A stretch of DNA of 62,695 nt from Cyclobacteriaceae bacterium (GTDB lineage: Bacteria > Bacteroidota > Bacteroidia > Cytophagales > Cyclobacteriaceae). Position 1 is the stretch's first letter, and every line of letters begins with the position of its first letter. A model generated the notes under the pieces. The model was not told where the DNA came from and searched no databases. It saw only the letters and a list, made by a program, of their open reading frames with translations. Location: NCBI GenBank assembly GCA_023151255.1, contig JAKLJG010000002.1, positions 277,784 to 340,478 of the forward strand, read 5' to 3'. This document shows, piece after piece, positions 33,728 through 41,508 of this stretch. Made by a program: the position numbers and the translations under genes.

Positions 33728-34470
33728 TCGATTTCGTCAAAGAAAGAAGTGATTTTTTTGGTGCCCCGTGCTTCAACCACCACGGTTTGCTCCAACACCA
33801 ATTCCGGTTCGGGTGCTGGCAGTACGGATTCTTTTACAGGAAATACAGGAGTTTCCGCTTTCGGGGGTGTGTAATCTGCTTGCTTGTTGGGGTAAACTAC
33901 TTTATGCAGTTCTTTTGTAGCCGTAGCGATATGCAGGTCGGCATCAAAATCTTTATTGCTGTTGCGGATGCGCTCGGCCCGCTCGATGGTATCCTGCGAT
34001 ATGCGTTTCAGTTCATGCAACAGGTCATCGCGGGTATTTTCCAGTTTCTTGTAGTTTTCGGCCAGGGCCTTCAGGCGCATTTCCATTTCGGCCAAACGCT
34101 GGCGCGAAAGAAGTTCGGCTTCATCGGTAAGGTCTTTGGCTTTTGTTTTAGCCTCGTTGAGTACCGCATCGGCTTTAAGTTGCGTTTCGCGCAACAACAG
34201 TTCGGCCGCCTGGCGTGATTGTTCAATCAGATGGGAGCCGGTGTCTTCTGCTGTTTTCAGGGTTTTGAACAGCGAAGTTTCTACTTCGCGCAGTTTGGCC
34301 ACTTCTTTTTCGGAGGCTTCCAGTTTTATGCGAAGTTCTTTGGCTTCATCCATCAGGCGTTCCCACTCCTGCGAAAGAGTAAGCAGGAATGCATTTACTT
34401 CATCTTTATTGTATCCCCGAAAGTTTATTTCGAAGGACTTCTGGCGGATTTCAAGCGGTGTAATTTTCAT
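33724..34470 (-). CDS. DivIVA-domain coiled-coil protein
   Basis: The 248-residue protein begins with the DivIVA membrane-curvature-sensing motif MKITPLEIRQKSFEINFRGY, followed by KDEVNAFL, and continues as a long coiled coil (about 30-165) and a Pro/Glu-rich tail ending ITSFFDEIE. In Gram-positive bacteria DivIVA marks poles and septa; Bacteroidota homologues are common but their function is little studied. It is co-transcribed with folB, overlapping by 4 nt, which is probably a matter of convenience rather than shared pathway. The tail may recruit partners (inference). Confidence 0.85.
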   Translation of the reverse strand: MKITPLEIRQKSFEINFRGYNKDEVNAFLLTLSQEWERLMDEAKELRIKLEASEKEVAKLREVETSLFKTLKTAEDTGSHLIEQSRQAAELLLRETQLKADAVLNEAKTKAKDLTDEAELLSRQRLAEMEMRLKALAENYKKLENTRDDLLHELKRISQDTIERAERIRNSNKDFDADLHIATATKELHKVVYPNKQADYTPPKAETPVFPVKESVLPAPEPELVLEQTVVVEARGTKKITSFFDEIE

Positions 34471-34516
34471 AACCGTGTTGTTTAGTTTAAAAAATCAGGC
34501 GCGAAAAAAAATCAGG

Positions 34517-35440
34517 TCAACGCGCATCGTCAAGTATAGCAATATCCCAAACGGAAATTGTTCTGTCGTCACTGGCGCTGAGCAGGCAGTTGTTGTGGTT
34601 TGTCCACAGCACCCGGTTTACTGAAGTGCCGTGCCCTGCGTGGCGCCCTTTATCAACCACTTTGAGCAACCGCATCTCGGTTGCATCCCACACTTTAATC
34701 GACTTATCCAGGCTACAAGTTACAAAATGTTTTAGATCCGGGCTAAAATCGAGGTGATTAATTGCATACAGGTGGGCCACCACTTCACCGGCCAGGGTGT
34801 AACCGTCTTTCATTCCCCAAGCCTTCAGGCGGGCATCGCGCGAGCCGCTGAGCAGGTAACTCCGGCCGGGCATGTACCGAACCGTGAAAATTGAGTTGGT
34901 GTGGGCAGGTATTTCGTATTTCAGGGTTAGTGAGTTGAGATCAAATATGCGAATGTGGCAATCACTGTAACCCACAGCCAGTTCGTTGCTGGTTGTGTTC
35001 ACGGCAATAGCGCGGACGTTTTTTTCTGAAAGTTTTATTTTATCAAGCACCGAGAGGTTTATTAAATCAACTACAAACAAGGTTCCATCACCGGTTCCGG
35101 CAAACAACCGGTTGCCGGCCGTTTGCAGATCAAATATGGGCGTATTGTTCAGTTTTAACGATCCGGCTTCTCTTTTATTCTGCCAGTCGAGCAGGTGGAT
35201 GCCCTCATAATTCTGGCCGGCAATCAACAATCCGGAAGGCTGATGAAAATGCAGGGCATACACGGAGTTTGGCAGTTGTGCTATTAATGTGCCTTCGTCC
35301 GGATTCTCCAGGCTCCACTGCACTACCATGCCGTCACCACCCGCACTAAAGAAAATAGAGTTAACAGCAGCGGGTTGGAGCGTATACACGCTGTCGCGGT
35401 GGCCGGTGAAGGTGTGCAACTTTTTTACGGTAACAGCCAT
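34517..35440 (-). CDS. WD40-repeat beta-propeller protein
   Basis: The start ATG 35438-35440 (MAVTVKKLHTFTGHRDSVYTL) is preferred because the first blade begins there; an in-frame upstream ATG reaches 35509 but overlaps the divergent gene's region. The roughly 307-residue protein has seven WD40-type repeats, with GH and WD-like endings such as GHRDSVYTL, VVQWSLENPD, IRIFDL, LKAWGMKDG, SIKVWDATE and TISVWDIA. No signal peptide is present, so it is likely a cytoplasmic scaffold. Its partner is unknown. The 4'-phosphopantetheinyl transferase gene is divergent 62 bp away. Confidence 0.85.
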   Translation of the reverse strand: MAVTVKKLHTFTGHRDSVYTLQPAAVNSIFFSAGGDGMVVQWSLENPDEGTLIAQLPNSVYALHFHQPSGLLIAGQNYEGIHLLDWQNKREAGSLKLNNTPIFDLQTAGNRLFAGTGDGTLFVVDLINLSVLDKIKLSEKNVRAIAVNTTSNELAVGYSDCHIRIFDLNSLTLKYEIPAHTNSIFTVRYMPGRSYLLSGSRDARLKAWGMKDGYTLAGEVVAHLYAINHLDFSPDLKHFVTCSLDKSIKVWDATEMRLLKVVDKGRHAGHGTSVNRVLWTNHNNCLLSASDDRTISVWDIAILDDAR

Positions 35441-35502
35441 AAGGAAGTACGGAAGGTAAACGGTATTTTTTGCATCTTGAATGCGCAAAGTTGGGGGAAG
35501 CC

Positions 35503-36126
35503 ATGCCAATTACCAAAACAGAAATTTCAGCAGATCGTGCCTGGGGTGTTTGGAAAATCGCAGAAGATGAAATAACGCTTGTTGAACTGGGCGGTGGGTT
35601 GGAATCCATCCCGGAGAACATCAGGCATCCCAACAAACGACTTGAGTTTATTGCCGGTCGAGTGTTGGTGAAACAGCTGATGGAAAAAGTTAGCCTTCCC
35701 TTTAGTGGCTTAGCCAAAGATACATTTGGAAAGCCGTTGTTAAAAAACTGTTCCTGGCAGGTATCGCTTACCCATTCATTTCCATTAGTTGCAGCTTTGC
35801 TGGATGAAAACAGTTCACCGGGTATTGATCTGGAGCAGGTTAATCCGAAATTGCTGCGCATGGCCCCCCGGATTTTTCACATCACTGAACTGCGCGATGC
35901 CGGAACCGATGTAATCAAGCACACCGTATACTGGTGTGGCAAAGAGACGCTAATGAAGATTTATGGCAGGCGCGATGTAGTATTTGCCGAAAACCTGTTG
36001 ATAGAGCCCTTTAACTTGCACCATGAAGGCCATTTGCATGGCAGGATTATTGTTAACAATACGGAGACCCGTGTTACTTTGCAGTACTACCTGCTGGATA
36101 ATTTTGTGTTGGTGATGAATACCTGA
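35503..36126 (+). CDS. 4'-phosphopantetheinyl transferase superfamily protein
   Basis: The start ATG 35503 (MPITKTEI) follows the family; an earlier in-frame ATG at 35470 would overlap the divergent promoter area. The motifs are RVLVKQLM, SWQVSLTHSFPLVAALL, the Mg-binding GIDLEQ and the late YWCGKETLMKIYG with the conserved W-KE-K pattern. It transfers phosphopantetheine from CoA to a carrier-protein Ser. The short, Sfp-like form (207 residues) suggests secondary-metabolite or fatty-acid carrier activation. No polyketide or NRPS genes are nearby, and a thioredoxin-like gene follows 3 bp after its stop. Confidence 0.85.
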   Translation: MPITKTEISADRAWGVWKIAEDEITLVELGGGLESIPENIRHPNKRLEFIAGRVLVKQLMEKVSLPFSGLAKDTFGKPLLKNCSWQVSLTHSFPLVAALLDENSSPGIDLEQVNPKLLRMAPRIFHITELRDAGTDVIKHTVYWCGKETLMKIYGRRDVVFAENLLIEPFNLHHEGHLHGRIIVNNTETRVTLQYYLLDNFVLVMNT

Positions 36127-36129
36127 GAT

Positions 36130-36687
36130 ATGAACTACATTAAGTTATTATTTGTGGTACTATCGGTTTCTGTTCAGGCACAGGTTGTGGCTGATTTCAG
36201 TTTGCCTAATGCAGTTGATGGTAAAACGGTTAACCTACGGGATTACCACCAATATGCCGGGGTTGTAGTAATTTTCGTAAGTTACGACTGCCCGTTCGAC
36301 AAGTACTATTTGGATCGGATTTTGAAAATTGCCGACACCTATAAAACGACTTTTCCGGTGTTGCTTATCAATGCAAATTCGGATGAAGTAGAGTCCGGAG
36401 CGGTGCTTAAAAATTACCTGGTTCAACAACAGGTAACTATACCGTACCTGCTGGATAAACAACAAATTGAACTGCGAACATTTAATGCACACAAAACCCC
36501 CGAGTGTTTTGTATTGAAAAATACCGGGCAAAAGTTTACAGTAGTGTACCGCGGGGCTATAGACGACAGTCCCCAGTCGGCCGCTGATGTGCGGGAAGCG
36601 TACCTTACCGATGCCATTGAAAAGGTACTGGCGGGGCAACGTATTGAAGTTGCCGAACACCGCCCACCCGGCTGCAGCATCCGGTAG
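36130..36687 (+). CDS. Exported redoxin (thioredoxin-fold) with a single Cys at the active site
   Basis: The 185-residue protein has a signal peptide (about 1-18) and a thioredoxin fold of the AhpC/TSA/TlpA type: FSLPNAVDGKTVNLRDYH, then VVIFVSYDCPFDKYYLDRIL, the cis-Pro region AHKTPECFVLKN and the final GRAID-like RGAIDDSPQ. In relatives the active site reads CNxC; here the first Cys is Ser (SYDC), leaving one Cys, with a further Cys in TPECF and one in the C-terminal PPGCSIR. It may be a one-Cys peroxidase or a thiol sensor rather than a disulfide reductase (inference). It starts 3 bp after the PPTase stop. Confidence 0.8.
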   Translation: MNYIKLLFVVLSVSVQAQVVADFSLPNAVDGKTVNLRDYHQYAGVVVIFVSYDCPFDKYYLDRILKIADTYKTTFPVLLINANSDEVESGAVLKNYLVQQQVTIPYLLDKQQIELRTFNAHKTPECFVLKNTGQKFTVVYRGAIDDSPQSAADVREAYLTDAIEKVLAGQRIEVAEHRPPGCSIR

Positions 36688-36690
36688 TGG

Positions 36691-37107
36691 TTAGTTTTCT
36701 TTAGCTTTTTGGATAGCCTCCAGCATCTGCTGCTTTACTTTGGTTACCCGCTCTTTTTCCGATTCGAGGTACTCGCGCAGGTCTTCACCGGTGTATTCTT
36801 CCGGCCGGAAATCGTTCATCCATTGCATCATGGCCTTTCCGGCCGAATCCAGTTGGAGGATTTTCTGCTCCAGTTCTTTTTTCTTTTCAGGAACAAGGCC
36901 GGCACTTTTTTCAACTGTTTCTTTCAGTTCGCGCTTTAGCTTCATGATGTCGTCCATGCGGGGCATTACTTCATCATGAATATCCATAACCTGGTTATAG
37001 AGTACCTTGTTTGGGTCGTCTGTAACCGGCTCGCTGGCCTGTTTATCTTTGTTTTTACCACAGGAAACAAGCCCAATAATCAGCAGGAGTGCAAACGTTT
37101 TTTTCAT
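36691..37107 (-). CDS. Coiled-coil lipoprotein
   Basis: The 138-residue product has a lipobox (VSCGK, Cys16) and a mature part made almost entirely of charged heptads (for example DIMKLKRELKETVEKSAGLVPEKKKELEQ, interrupted here at the turn). Similar Bacteroidota lipoproteins are often named after viral A-type inclusion proteins, without functional meaning. It is probably periplasmic, anchored in the inner leaflet of the outer membrane. It converges on the redoxin gene, with 3 bp between the stops, and diverges from the attenuated aromatic operon. Confidence 0.75.
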   Translation of the reverse strand: MKKTFALLLIIGLVSCGKNKDKQASEPVTDDPNKVLYNQVMDIHDEVMPRMDDIMKLKRELKETVEKSAGLVPEKKKELEQKILQLDSAGKAMMQWMNDFRPEEYTGEDLREYLESEKERVTKVKQQMLEAIQKAKEN

Positions 37108-37256
37108 AGTTGTTGAACGTATTCAGGCATTAAAGGTAGCTTGATGGGAGCACCGAATCAAATCGCCTAACGGGCATTTGGCTGAAAAAAAGTTTTATTC
37201 AACCATTGCACGGCAAAACAAATTCATCTTTATTAGAGCATTATTTGAATAGAAGT

Positions 37257-37340
37257 ATGTTCAACAACACGTGGTTTTATTTTTATTATTTCTTTTTTCA
37301 GCCCTTTACCGGGATTGAGCGAAGAGTAATTTGTTGTTGA
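37257..37340 (+). CDS. Phe/Tyr leader peptide of the pheA operon
   Basis: ATG 37257 opens a 27-codon frame ending at TGA 37338-37340. Residues 6-14 are WFYFYYFFF, nine aromatic codons in a row, and Phe17 follows; in all there are seven Phe, three Tyr and one Trp. This density is the hallmark of an attenuation leader such as pheL. It precedes an intrinsic terminator at 37365-37399 and the pheA-tyrA operon. Starvation for charged tRNA-Phe or tRNA-Tyr should stall ribosomes on this run. The 3' half (QPFTGIERRVICC) carries the antiterminator sequence. Function is inferred from arrangement, not shown. Confidence 0.85.
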   Translation: MFNNTWFYFYYFFFQPFTGIERRVICC

Positions 37341-37374
37341 CAAAACGATAAAAACAAAGCGCAGAAAGTCCCGG
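37309..37374 (+). promoter_or_regulatory. Antiterminator pairing of the aromatic attenuator
   Basis: CCGGGATT (37309-37316, within the leader codons) can pair with AGTCCCGG (37367-37374), which is most of the 5' arm of the terminator. Eight pairs form, one a G-T wobble, with three further A-T pairs beyond one mismatch (37305-37307 with the loop As). The two structures exclude each other. Confidence 0.75.
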
Positions 37375-37399
37375 AAAACCTCCGGGACTTTTTGTTTTT
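37365..37399 (+). terminator. Attenuator terminator upstream of pheA
   Basis: AAAGTCCCGG (37365-37374) and CCGGGACTTT (37382-37391) are perfectly complementary across a 7-nt loop, followed by TTGTTTTT. It lies 25 nt after the leader stop codon and about 55 nt before pheA, the position expected for attenuation. Confidence 0.9.
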
Positions 37400-37400
37400 A

Positions 37401-37442
37401 AACACCCCCTCCTGCCTCCTCCTTAAAGGGAGGTTAGGTGGT
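37401..37442 (+). repeat. Candidate dispersed intergenic repeat with CCTCC/GGAGG hairpin
   Basis: Between the attenuator terminator and pheA lies a C/T-rich then G-rich stretch where CCTCC (37418-37422) pairs with GGAGG (37429-37433). The bases resemble a common C-rich/G-rich palindromic intergenic element of Bacteroidota. No second copy was found in this window. Confidence 0.4.
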
Positions 37443-37453
37443 TAAATGAAGAA

Positions 37454-38299
37454 GTGATGGTCAAAAGAAAGAAGATACGGGTTGCAATCCAGGGAATAGC
37501 CACCAGTTTTCATGAAGTGGCTGCGAAGGCCTATTTCGGAAATGCCATTGAAACGGTGGAGTGCCTTACGTTTCATGAATTATGCAAAGTGCTAAGTCAG
37601 GGAAAAGTTGATTATGCGGTAATGGCCATCGAAAATTCCATTGCCGGCAGCATTTTACCAAACTACTTCCTGCTGCAGCAGCATCACTTCAGCATTGTTG
37701 GCGAACTGTACCTGCCCATCCACCTGCACCTGATGGCTTTGCCCGGAGTGAAAATGGATGAAATTGAAGTTATTGAATCACACCCGATGGCCATCCGCCA
37801 ATGCTCGGAGTTTTTGCAAAACCTGAACGGTGTTGACATCCGCGAAAGCGATGACACCGCCTTTTCGGCCCGAAGGGTAAAAGAAAAAAAGTTGAGGAAC
37901 ACGGCTGCTATTGCCAATGAACAGGCTGCCAAAAAATTCGGGTTGCAGATTCTTGAGAAACGTATCGAAACACATAAAAAGAATTTCACACGGTTTCTGA
38001 TGCTCACCAGGCGCATGAATGGCAAGGCTGAAAGCAACAAGGCTTCGCTGTGCTTTGAAGTAGCCAACGAGGTAGGCAGCCTGGCTGATGCGCTACTGGT
38101 ATTTAAATCGCACCGGATTAACCTCACCAAAATCCAGTCGATACCCATTATCGGTAAGCCAAGCGAATACTCCATTCATGTAGATGTGGAGTGGGCCAGG
38201 CGTAAGCAGTATGATGACGCCATGAAGGAAGTAATGCGGCAGGTGAAAAACCTGAACATTCTGGGTGAGTACAAAAAAGCAAAAATTGAATACAACTGA
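37454..38299 (+). CDS. pheA: Prephenate dehydratase
   Basis: PheA makes phenylpyruvate from prephenate. The start is GTG 37454 or ATG 37457. The protein begins with VAIQGIATSFHEVAAKAYFG and carries the substrate motif AIENSIAGSILPNYFLL (PDT catalytic domain) and the catalytic TRF in KKNFTRFLML. A C-terminal ACT domain (GSLADALLVFKSHRINLTKIQSIPI) should bind Phe for feedback inhibition; the usual ESRP is IQSIP here. There is no chorismate mutase domain, so that activity comes from the DAHPS fusion later in the operon. It is the first gene of pheA-aminotransferase-tyrA-DAHPS/CM and is preceded by the attenuator. Confidence 0.93.
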   Translation: MMVKRKKIRVAIQGIATSFHEVAAKAYFGNAIETVECLTFHELCKVLSQGKVDYAVMAIENSIAGSILPNYFLLQQHHFSIVGELYLPIHLHLMALPGVKMDEIEVIESHPMAIRQCSEFLQNLNGVDIRESDDTAFSARRVKEKKLRNTAAIANEQAAKKFGLQILEKRIETHKKNFTRFLMLTRRMNGKAESNKASLCFEVANEVGSLADALLVFKSHRINLTKIQSIPIIGKPSEYSIHVDVEWARRKQYDDAMKEVMRQVKNLNILGEYKKAKIEYN

Positions 38300-38300
38300 T

Positions 38301-39491
38301 ATGATCATAGAGCCATCAAAACGGGTTGAAGGTGTTGAAGAATATTACTTCAGCAGGAAGCTTGCCGAAGTACGTAAACTCGATACGCCTGAGTACCCGG
38401 TAATTAATTTAGGTATTGGCAGCCCGGATTTACCACCAGCGCCAGCCGTGATCGAAACGCTGATGGTTTCGGCCATGCAGGCGGGTCATCATGGTTACCA
38501 GAGTTACCGCGGAGTGGCTGCACTGCGCAACGCCATAGCTTCTTTTTCCGAACGTGTTTATGGCACTGTACTCAATGCCGAAACTATGATCCTTCCGCTG
38601 ATGGGCTCGAAGGAAGGCATCATGCACATCAGCATGGCTTTTTTAAATGAGGGCGATGAGGTACTGGTGCCCGACCCGGGATATCCTACTTACGCAGCTG
38701 CGGCCCGGCTTGCCGGTGCAACGGTTCGTACCTATGACCTTTCGGAAGAAAATGACTGGCGGGTTGATATTCAATCGCTGCGAAAGCAGGATCTGTCCAA
38801 CGTAAAAATTATGTGGCTCAATTCTCCGCACATGCCAACCGGGGCGACAGCCTCGGTTAACGAATTGAAAGAACTGGTAACGTTGGCACGTGAACATCAG
38901 TTTTTATTGGTGAACGATAATCCGTACAGTCTTATTCTAAACGACACACCCATCAGCCTCCTTTCTGTTGATGGCGCCCTGGAGGTTGCCCTCGAACTTA
39001 ACTCGCTCAGCAAATCGCACAACATGGCAGGCTGGCGCGTGGGTTGGGTGGCCGGCCGCAAAGAATACATTGATGCTATTCTCCGGTTTAAAAGCAACAT
39101 GGACTCCGGAATGTTCCTTGCCGTTCAGCATGCTGCTGCCGAAGCCTTGCGATCAGCAGGTGAATGGACGAAGTCGCTCAACACCATTTACAGAAAACGA
39201 AGACAAGTTGTTTATGAGCTGTTGAACGAGCTTCGGTGCACATACACTTTAACCCAGGCCGGATTATTTGTTTGGGCCAAAGCTCCTGACGATGTGCCGG
39301 CTGTTGAGCAATGGCTGGATGAAATCCTGTATGAAGCACATGTGTTTATTACACCCGGTTTTGTGTTTGGCAAAAATGGCGGCCGCTATATCCGAGTTTC
39401 TTTGTGCAACCCGGAAGAACAGATTCAGGAAGCTGTAAAACGGATCAGTGCAATGAAAATAGTAAAGCAAAAACAAGTTAGTGCAGCATGA
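38301..39491 (+). CDS. PLP-dependent class I/II aminotransferase, probably aromatic
   Basis: The start ATG 38301, two bases after the pheA stop, is favoured over an in-frame upstream ATG at 38265. The protein has the family signatures NLGIGSPDLPP, PLMGSKEGIMHISMAFL, VPDPGYPTYAAAARL, NSPHMPTGA, VNDNPYSLI and the PLP-binding Lys in NSLSKSHNMAGWRVGW. Being between pheA and tyrA, it should transaminate phenylpyruvate and hydroxyphenylpyruvate to Phe and Tyr. Similar proteins are LL-diaminopimelate aminotransferases, so substrate is judged by context. It overlaps tyrA by 4 nt. Confidence 0.9.
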   Translation: MIIEPSKRVEGVEEYYFSRKLAEVRKLDTPEYPVINLGIGSPDLPPAPAVIETLMVSAMQAGHHGYQSYRGVAALRNAIASFSERVYGTVLNAETMILPLMGSKEGIMHISMAFLNEGDEVLVPDPGYPTYAAAARLAGATVRTYDLSEENDWRVDIQSLRKQDLSNVKIMWLNSPHMPTGATASVNELKELVTLAREHQFLLVNDNPYSLILNDTPISLLSVDGALEVALELNSLSKSHNMAGWRVGWVAGRKEYIDAILRFKSNMDSGMFLAVQHAAAEALRSAGEWTKSLNTIYRKRRQVVYELLNELRCTYTLTQAGLFVWAKAPDDVPAVEQWLDEILYEAHVFITPGFVFGKNGGRYIRVSLCNPEEQIQEAVKRISAMKIVKQKQVSAA

Positions 39492-40378
39492 GAAGGAAAG
39501 CAACCATAGTTGGACTGGGCTTGATTGGCGGATCCATTGCTATCGATCTGCGCAAGTCAGGATTGTACGATGAAGTTACCGGAGTTGACCTGAATGCCGA
39601 TCATGCCCTACAGGCACTTCAATTGAAGCTGGTTGATAAAATCGAGCATGAAGGAAAAGCGTTATCAACTGCGGATTTGATAGTACTGGCCATACCCGTA
39701 AATGGCATCCATGCAATTTTACCGGCTGTTCTGGATATGATTAAGGACAACGCGGTAGTGGTTGATACCGGCTCAACCAAATCACTGATATGTAAATCGG
39801 TAAGCAATCACCCGAAACGAAATCGTTTTGTGGCAAGCCATCCGATTGCAGGAACAGAAAATTCGGGCCCGACTGCAGCCTTCGGGGGGCTGTTCAGAAG
39901 TAAAACGAATATCATCTGTGAAGCGGAGAAATCAGCAGACGAGGCCCTGCAAACGGCACTTCGTCTTTTTAATGAACTGGGCATGAAGACCATTTTTATG
40001 CAGCCCGATGAACACGACCGCCATGTGGCGTATGTGTCGCACCTCTCGCACGTGAGTTCTTTTTTACTCGGGCAAACCGTGCTGGATATCGAGAAGGATG
40101 AAAAGAACATTGCCGTACTGGCGGGCAGCGGGTTTGCCTCTACCGTGCGGTTGGCCAAAAGTTCGCCCGATATGTGGGCGCCCATCTTCGAACAGAATAT
40201 GGAGTACCTGAGCCAGGCCCTGCAGGAGTACATCATTCACCTGCAGCGGTTTCAATATCATTTACTGAAGCGCAACACCAATGAACTTCATCATACACTG
40301 CGCGAAGCCAACCATATCCGGAGAATACTGGATGGCATAGAGACAAAAACTTTATCAATAGAAAAACAAGACGTATGA
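39488..40378 (+). CDS. tyrA: Prephenate dehydrogenase
   Basis: TyrA oxidatively decarboxylates prephenate to 4-hydroxyphenylpyruvate. The 296-residue protein has the NAD-binding IVGLGLIGGSIAIDLRKSGL, the loop VVDTGSTKSLI, the catalytic His region SHPIAGTENSGP and the second His segment DRHVAYVSHLSHVSSFLL. There is no ACT domain, so any Tyr feedback must act elsewhere. The gene overlaps the aminotransferase and the DAHPS/CM genes by 4 nt on each side (ATGA), so the operon is translationally coupled. Confidence 0.93.
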   Translation: MRRKATIVGLGLIGGSIAIDLRKSGLYDEVTGVDLNADHALQALQLKLVDKIEHEGKALSTADLIVLAIPVNGIHAILPAVLDMIKDNAVVVDTGSTKSLICKSVSNHPKRNRFVASHPIAGTENSGPTAAFGGLFRSKTNIICEAEKSADEALQTALRLFNELGMKTIFMQPDEHDRHVAYVSHLSHVSSFLLGQTVLDIEKDEKNIAVLAGSGFASTVRLAKSSPDMWAPIFEQNMEYLSQALQEYIIHLQRFQYHLLKRNTNELHHTLREANHIRRILDGIETKTLSIEKQDV

Positions 40379-41487
40379 AAAAAGATATACAACCTGAATC
40401 GCTGACCAAGTGGTTTCCGAATACACATAACAGTAAACCCCTGCTCATCTCCGGCCCGTGCAGTGCCGAAACCGAATCACAAATGTTGAATACGGCCCGG
40501 CAGCTGGCGGCCACGGGTAAAGTAAATGTACTTCGTGCGGGCATCTGGAAGCCGCGCACCCGGCCCGGGCAGTTTGAAGGTGCCGGTACCGAAGGACTCG
40601 GCTGGCTGGTGCGTGCGAAGATTGAAACCGGGTTACCCGTAGCCACCGAAGTAGCTAATGCTCAGCACGTGGAGTTATGTTTGAAACACGGTGTGGATAT
40701 ACTGTGGGTAGGTGCAAGGACTACGGTAAACCCGTTTTCGGTACAGGAAATTGCCGATGCACTGCAAGGTGTAGATATACCCGTGTTGGTGAAAAACCCG
40801 GTCAACCCCGACATTGAGTTGTGGATAGGTGCGCTGGAACGACTGAACAAGGCTGGCATCACCAAACTGGCAGCCATCCACCGCGGATTTTCTTCATTTG
40901 AGAAAGGGCCCTTCCGCAATGCACCCATGTGGGATCTGGCCATCGATCTGAAAACGCGTGTACCCGAACTTGCCATTTTTTGCGACCCCAGCCACATCTG
41001 CGGAACGAGAGAACTCATTCCCTTCGTTGCGCAAAAAGCGCTCGACCTCGATATGGCCGGGCTGATGGTAGAAAGCCACATCCATCCCGATGCCGCGTGG
41101 AGCGATGCCAAACAGCAGGTAACACCGGCCGCGCTTGCCAAACTGATTGACGGATTAATTGTGCGTAAACCTTCGGTTGACAGCGGTTCTTTCAAAGACA
41201 CGCTGACGCAGTTGCGCGAACAGATCGATCAGTTGGATGACGAGATTATGCAGAAACTTTCCGCCCGGATGAAGATCTCGGAAAAGATTGGTGTGTATAA
41301 AAAAGAAAACAACGTAACCATTTTGCAGGTTAACCGGTGGGAGGAGATCATCCATACCCGCATTGCGCTGGGGCTGGCCATGGGACTGTCGGAAGATTTT
41401 ACCCGCGACATGCTGAAGCTGGTGCACCATGAATCCATACACGTGCAGGAGAAGGTGATGAACGCGGTGAATCAGCGGGTGGGATGA
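40375..41487 (+). CDS. Bifunctional DAHP synthase / chorismate mutase (CM domain C-terminal)
   Basis: Residues about 15-265 form a type I-beta DAHP synthase (SGPCSAETESQM, LRAGIWKPRTRPG, EVANAQHVELCL, GARTTVNPF, then CDPSHICGTRELI with the metal-binding His). Residues about 275-365 form an AroQ-type chorismate mutase (LREQIDQLDDEIMQKLSARMKISEKIG, divided here). A DAHPS with C-terminal CM is known from Porphyromonas, where prephenate inhibits the synthase through the CM domain. This one enzyme supplies entry and branch-point steps for Phe and Tyr. It is the last of the coupled operon genes, beginning with a 4-nt overlap with tyrA. Confidence 0.92.
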   Translation: MKKDIQPESLTKWFPNTHNSKPLLISGPCSAETESQMLNTARQLAATGKVNVLRAGIWKPRTRPGQFEGAGTEGLGWLVRAKIETGLPVATEVANAQHVELCLKHGVDILWVGARTTVNPFSVQEIADALQGVDIPVLVKNPVNPDIELWIGALERLNKAGITKLAAIHRGFSSFEKGPFRNAPMWDLAIDLKTRVPELAIFCDPSHICGTRELIPFVAQKALDLDMAGLMVESHIHPDAAWSDAKQQVTPAALAKLIDGLIVRKPSVDSGSFKDTLTQLREQIDQLDDEIMQKLSARMKISEKIGVYKKENNVTILQVNRWEEIIHTRIALGLAMGLSEDFTRDMLKLVHHESIHVQEKVMNAVNQRVG

Positions 41488-41508
41488 GGTTGTTGTACAA
41501 AGAGGTTT

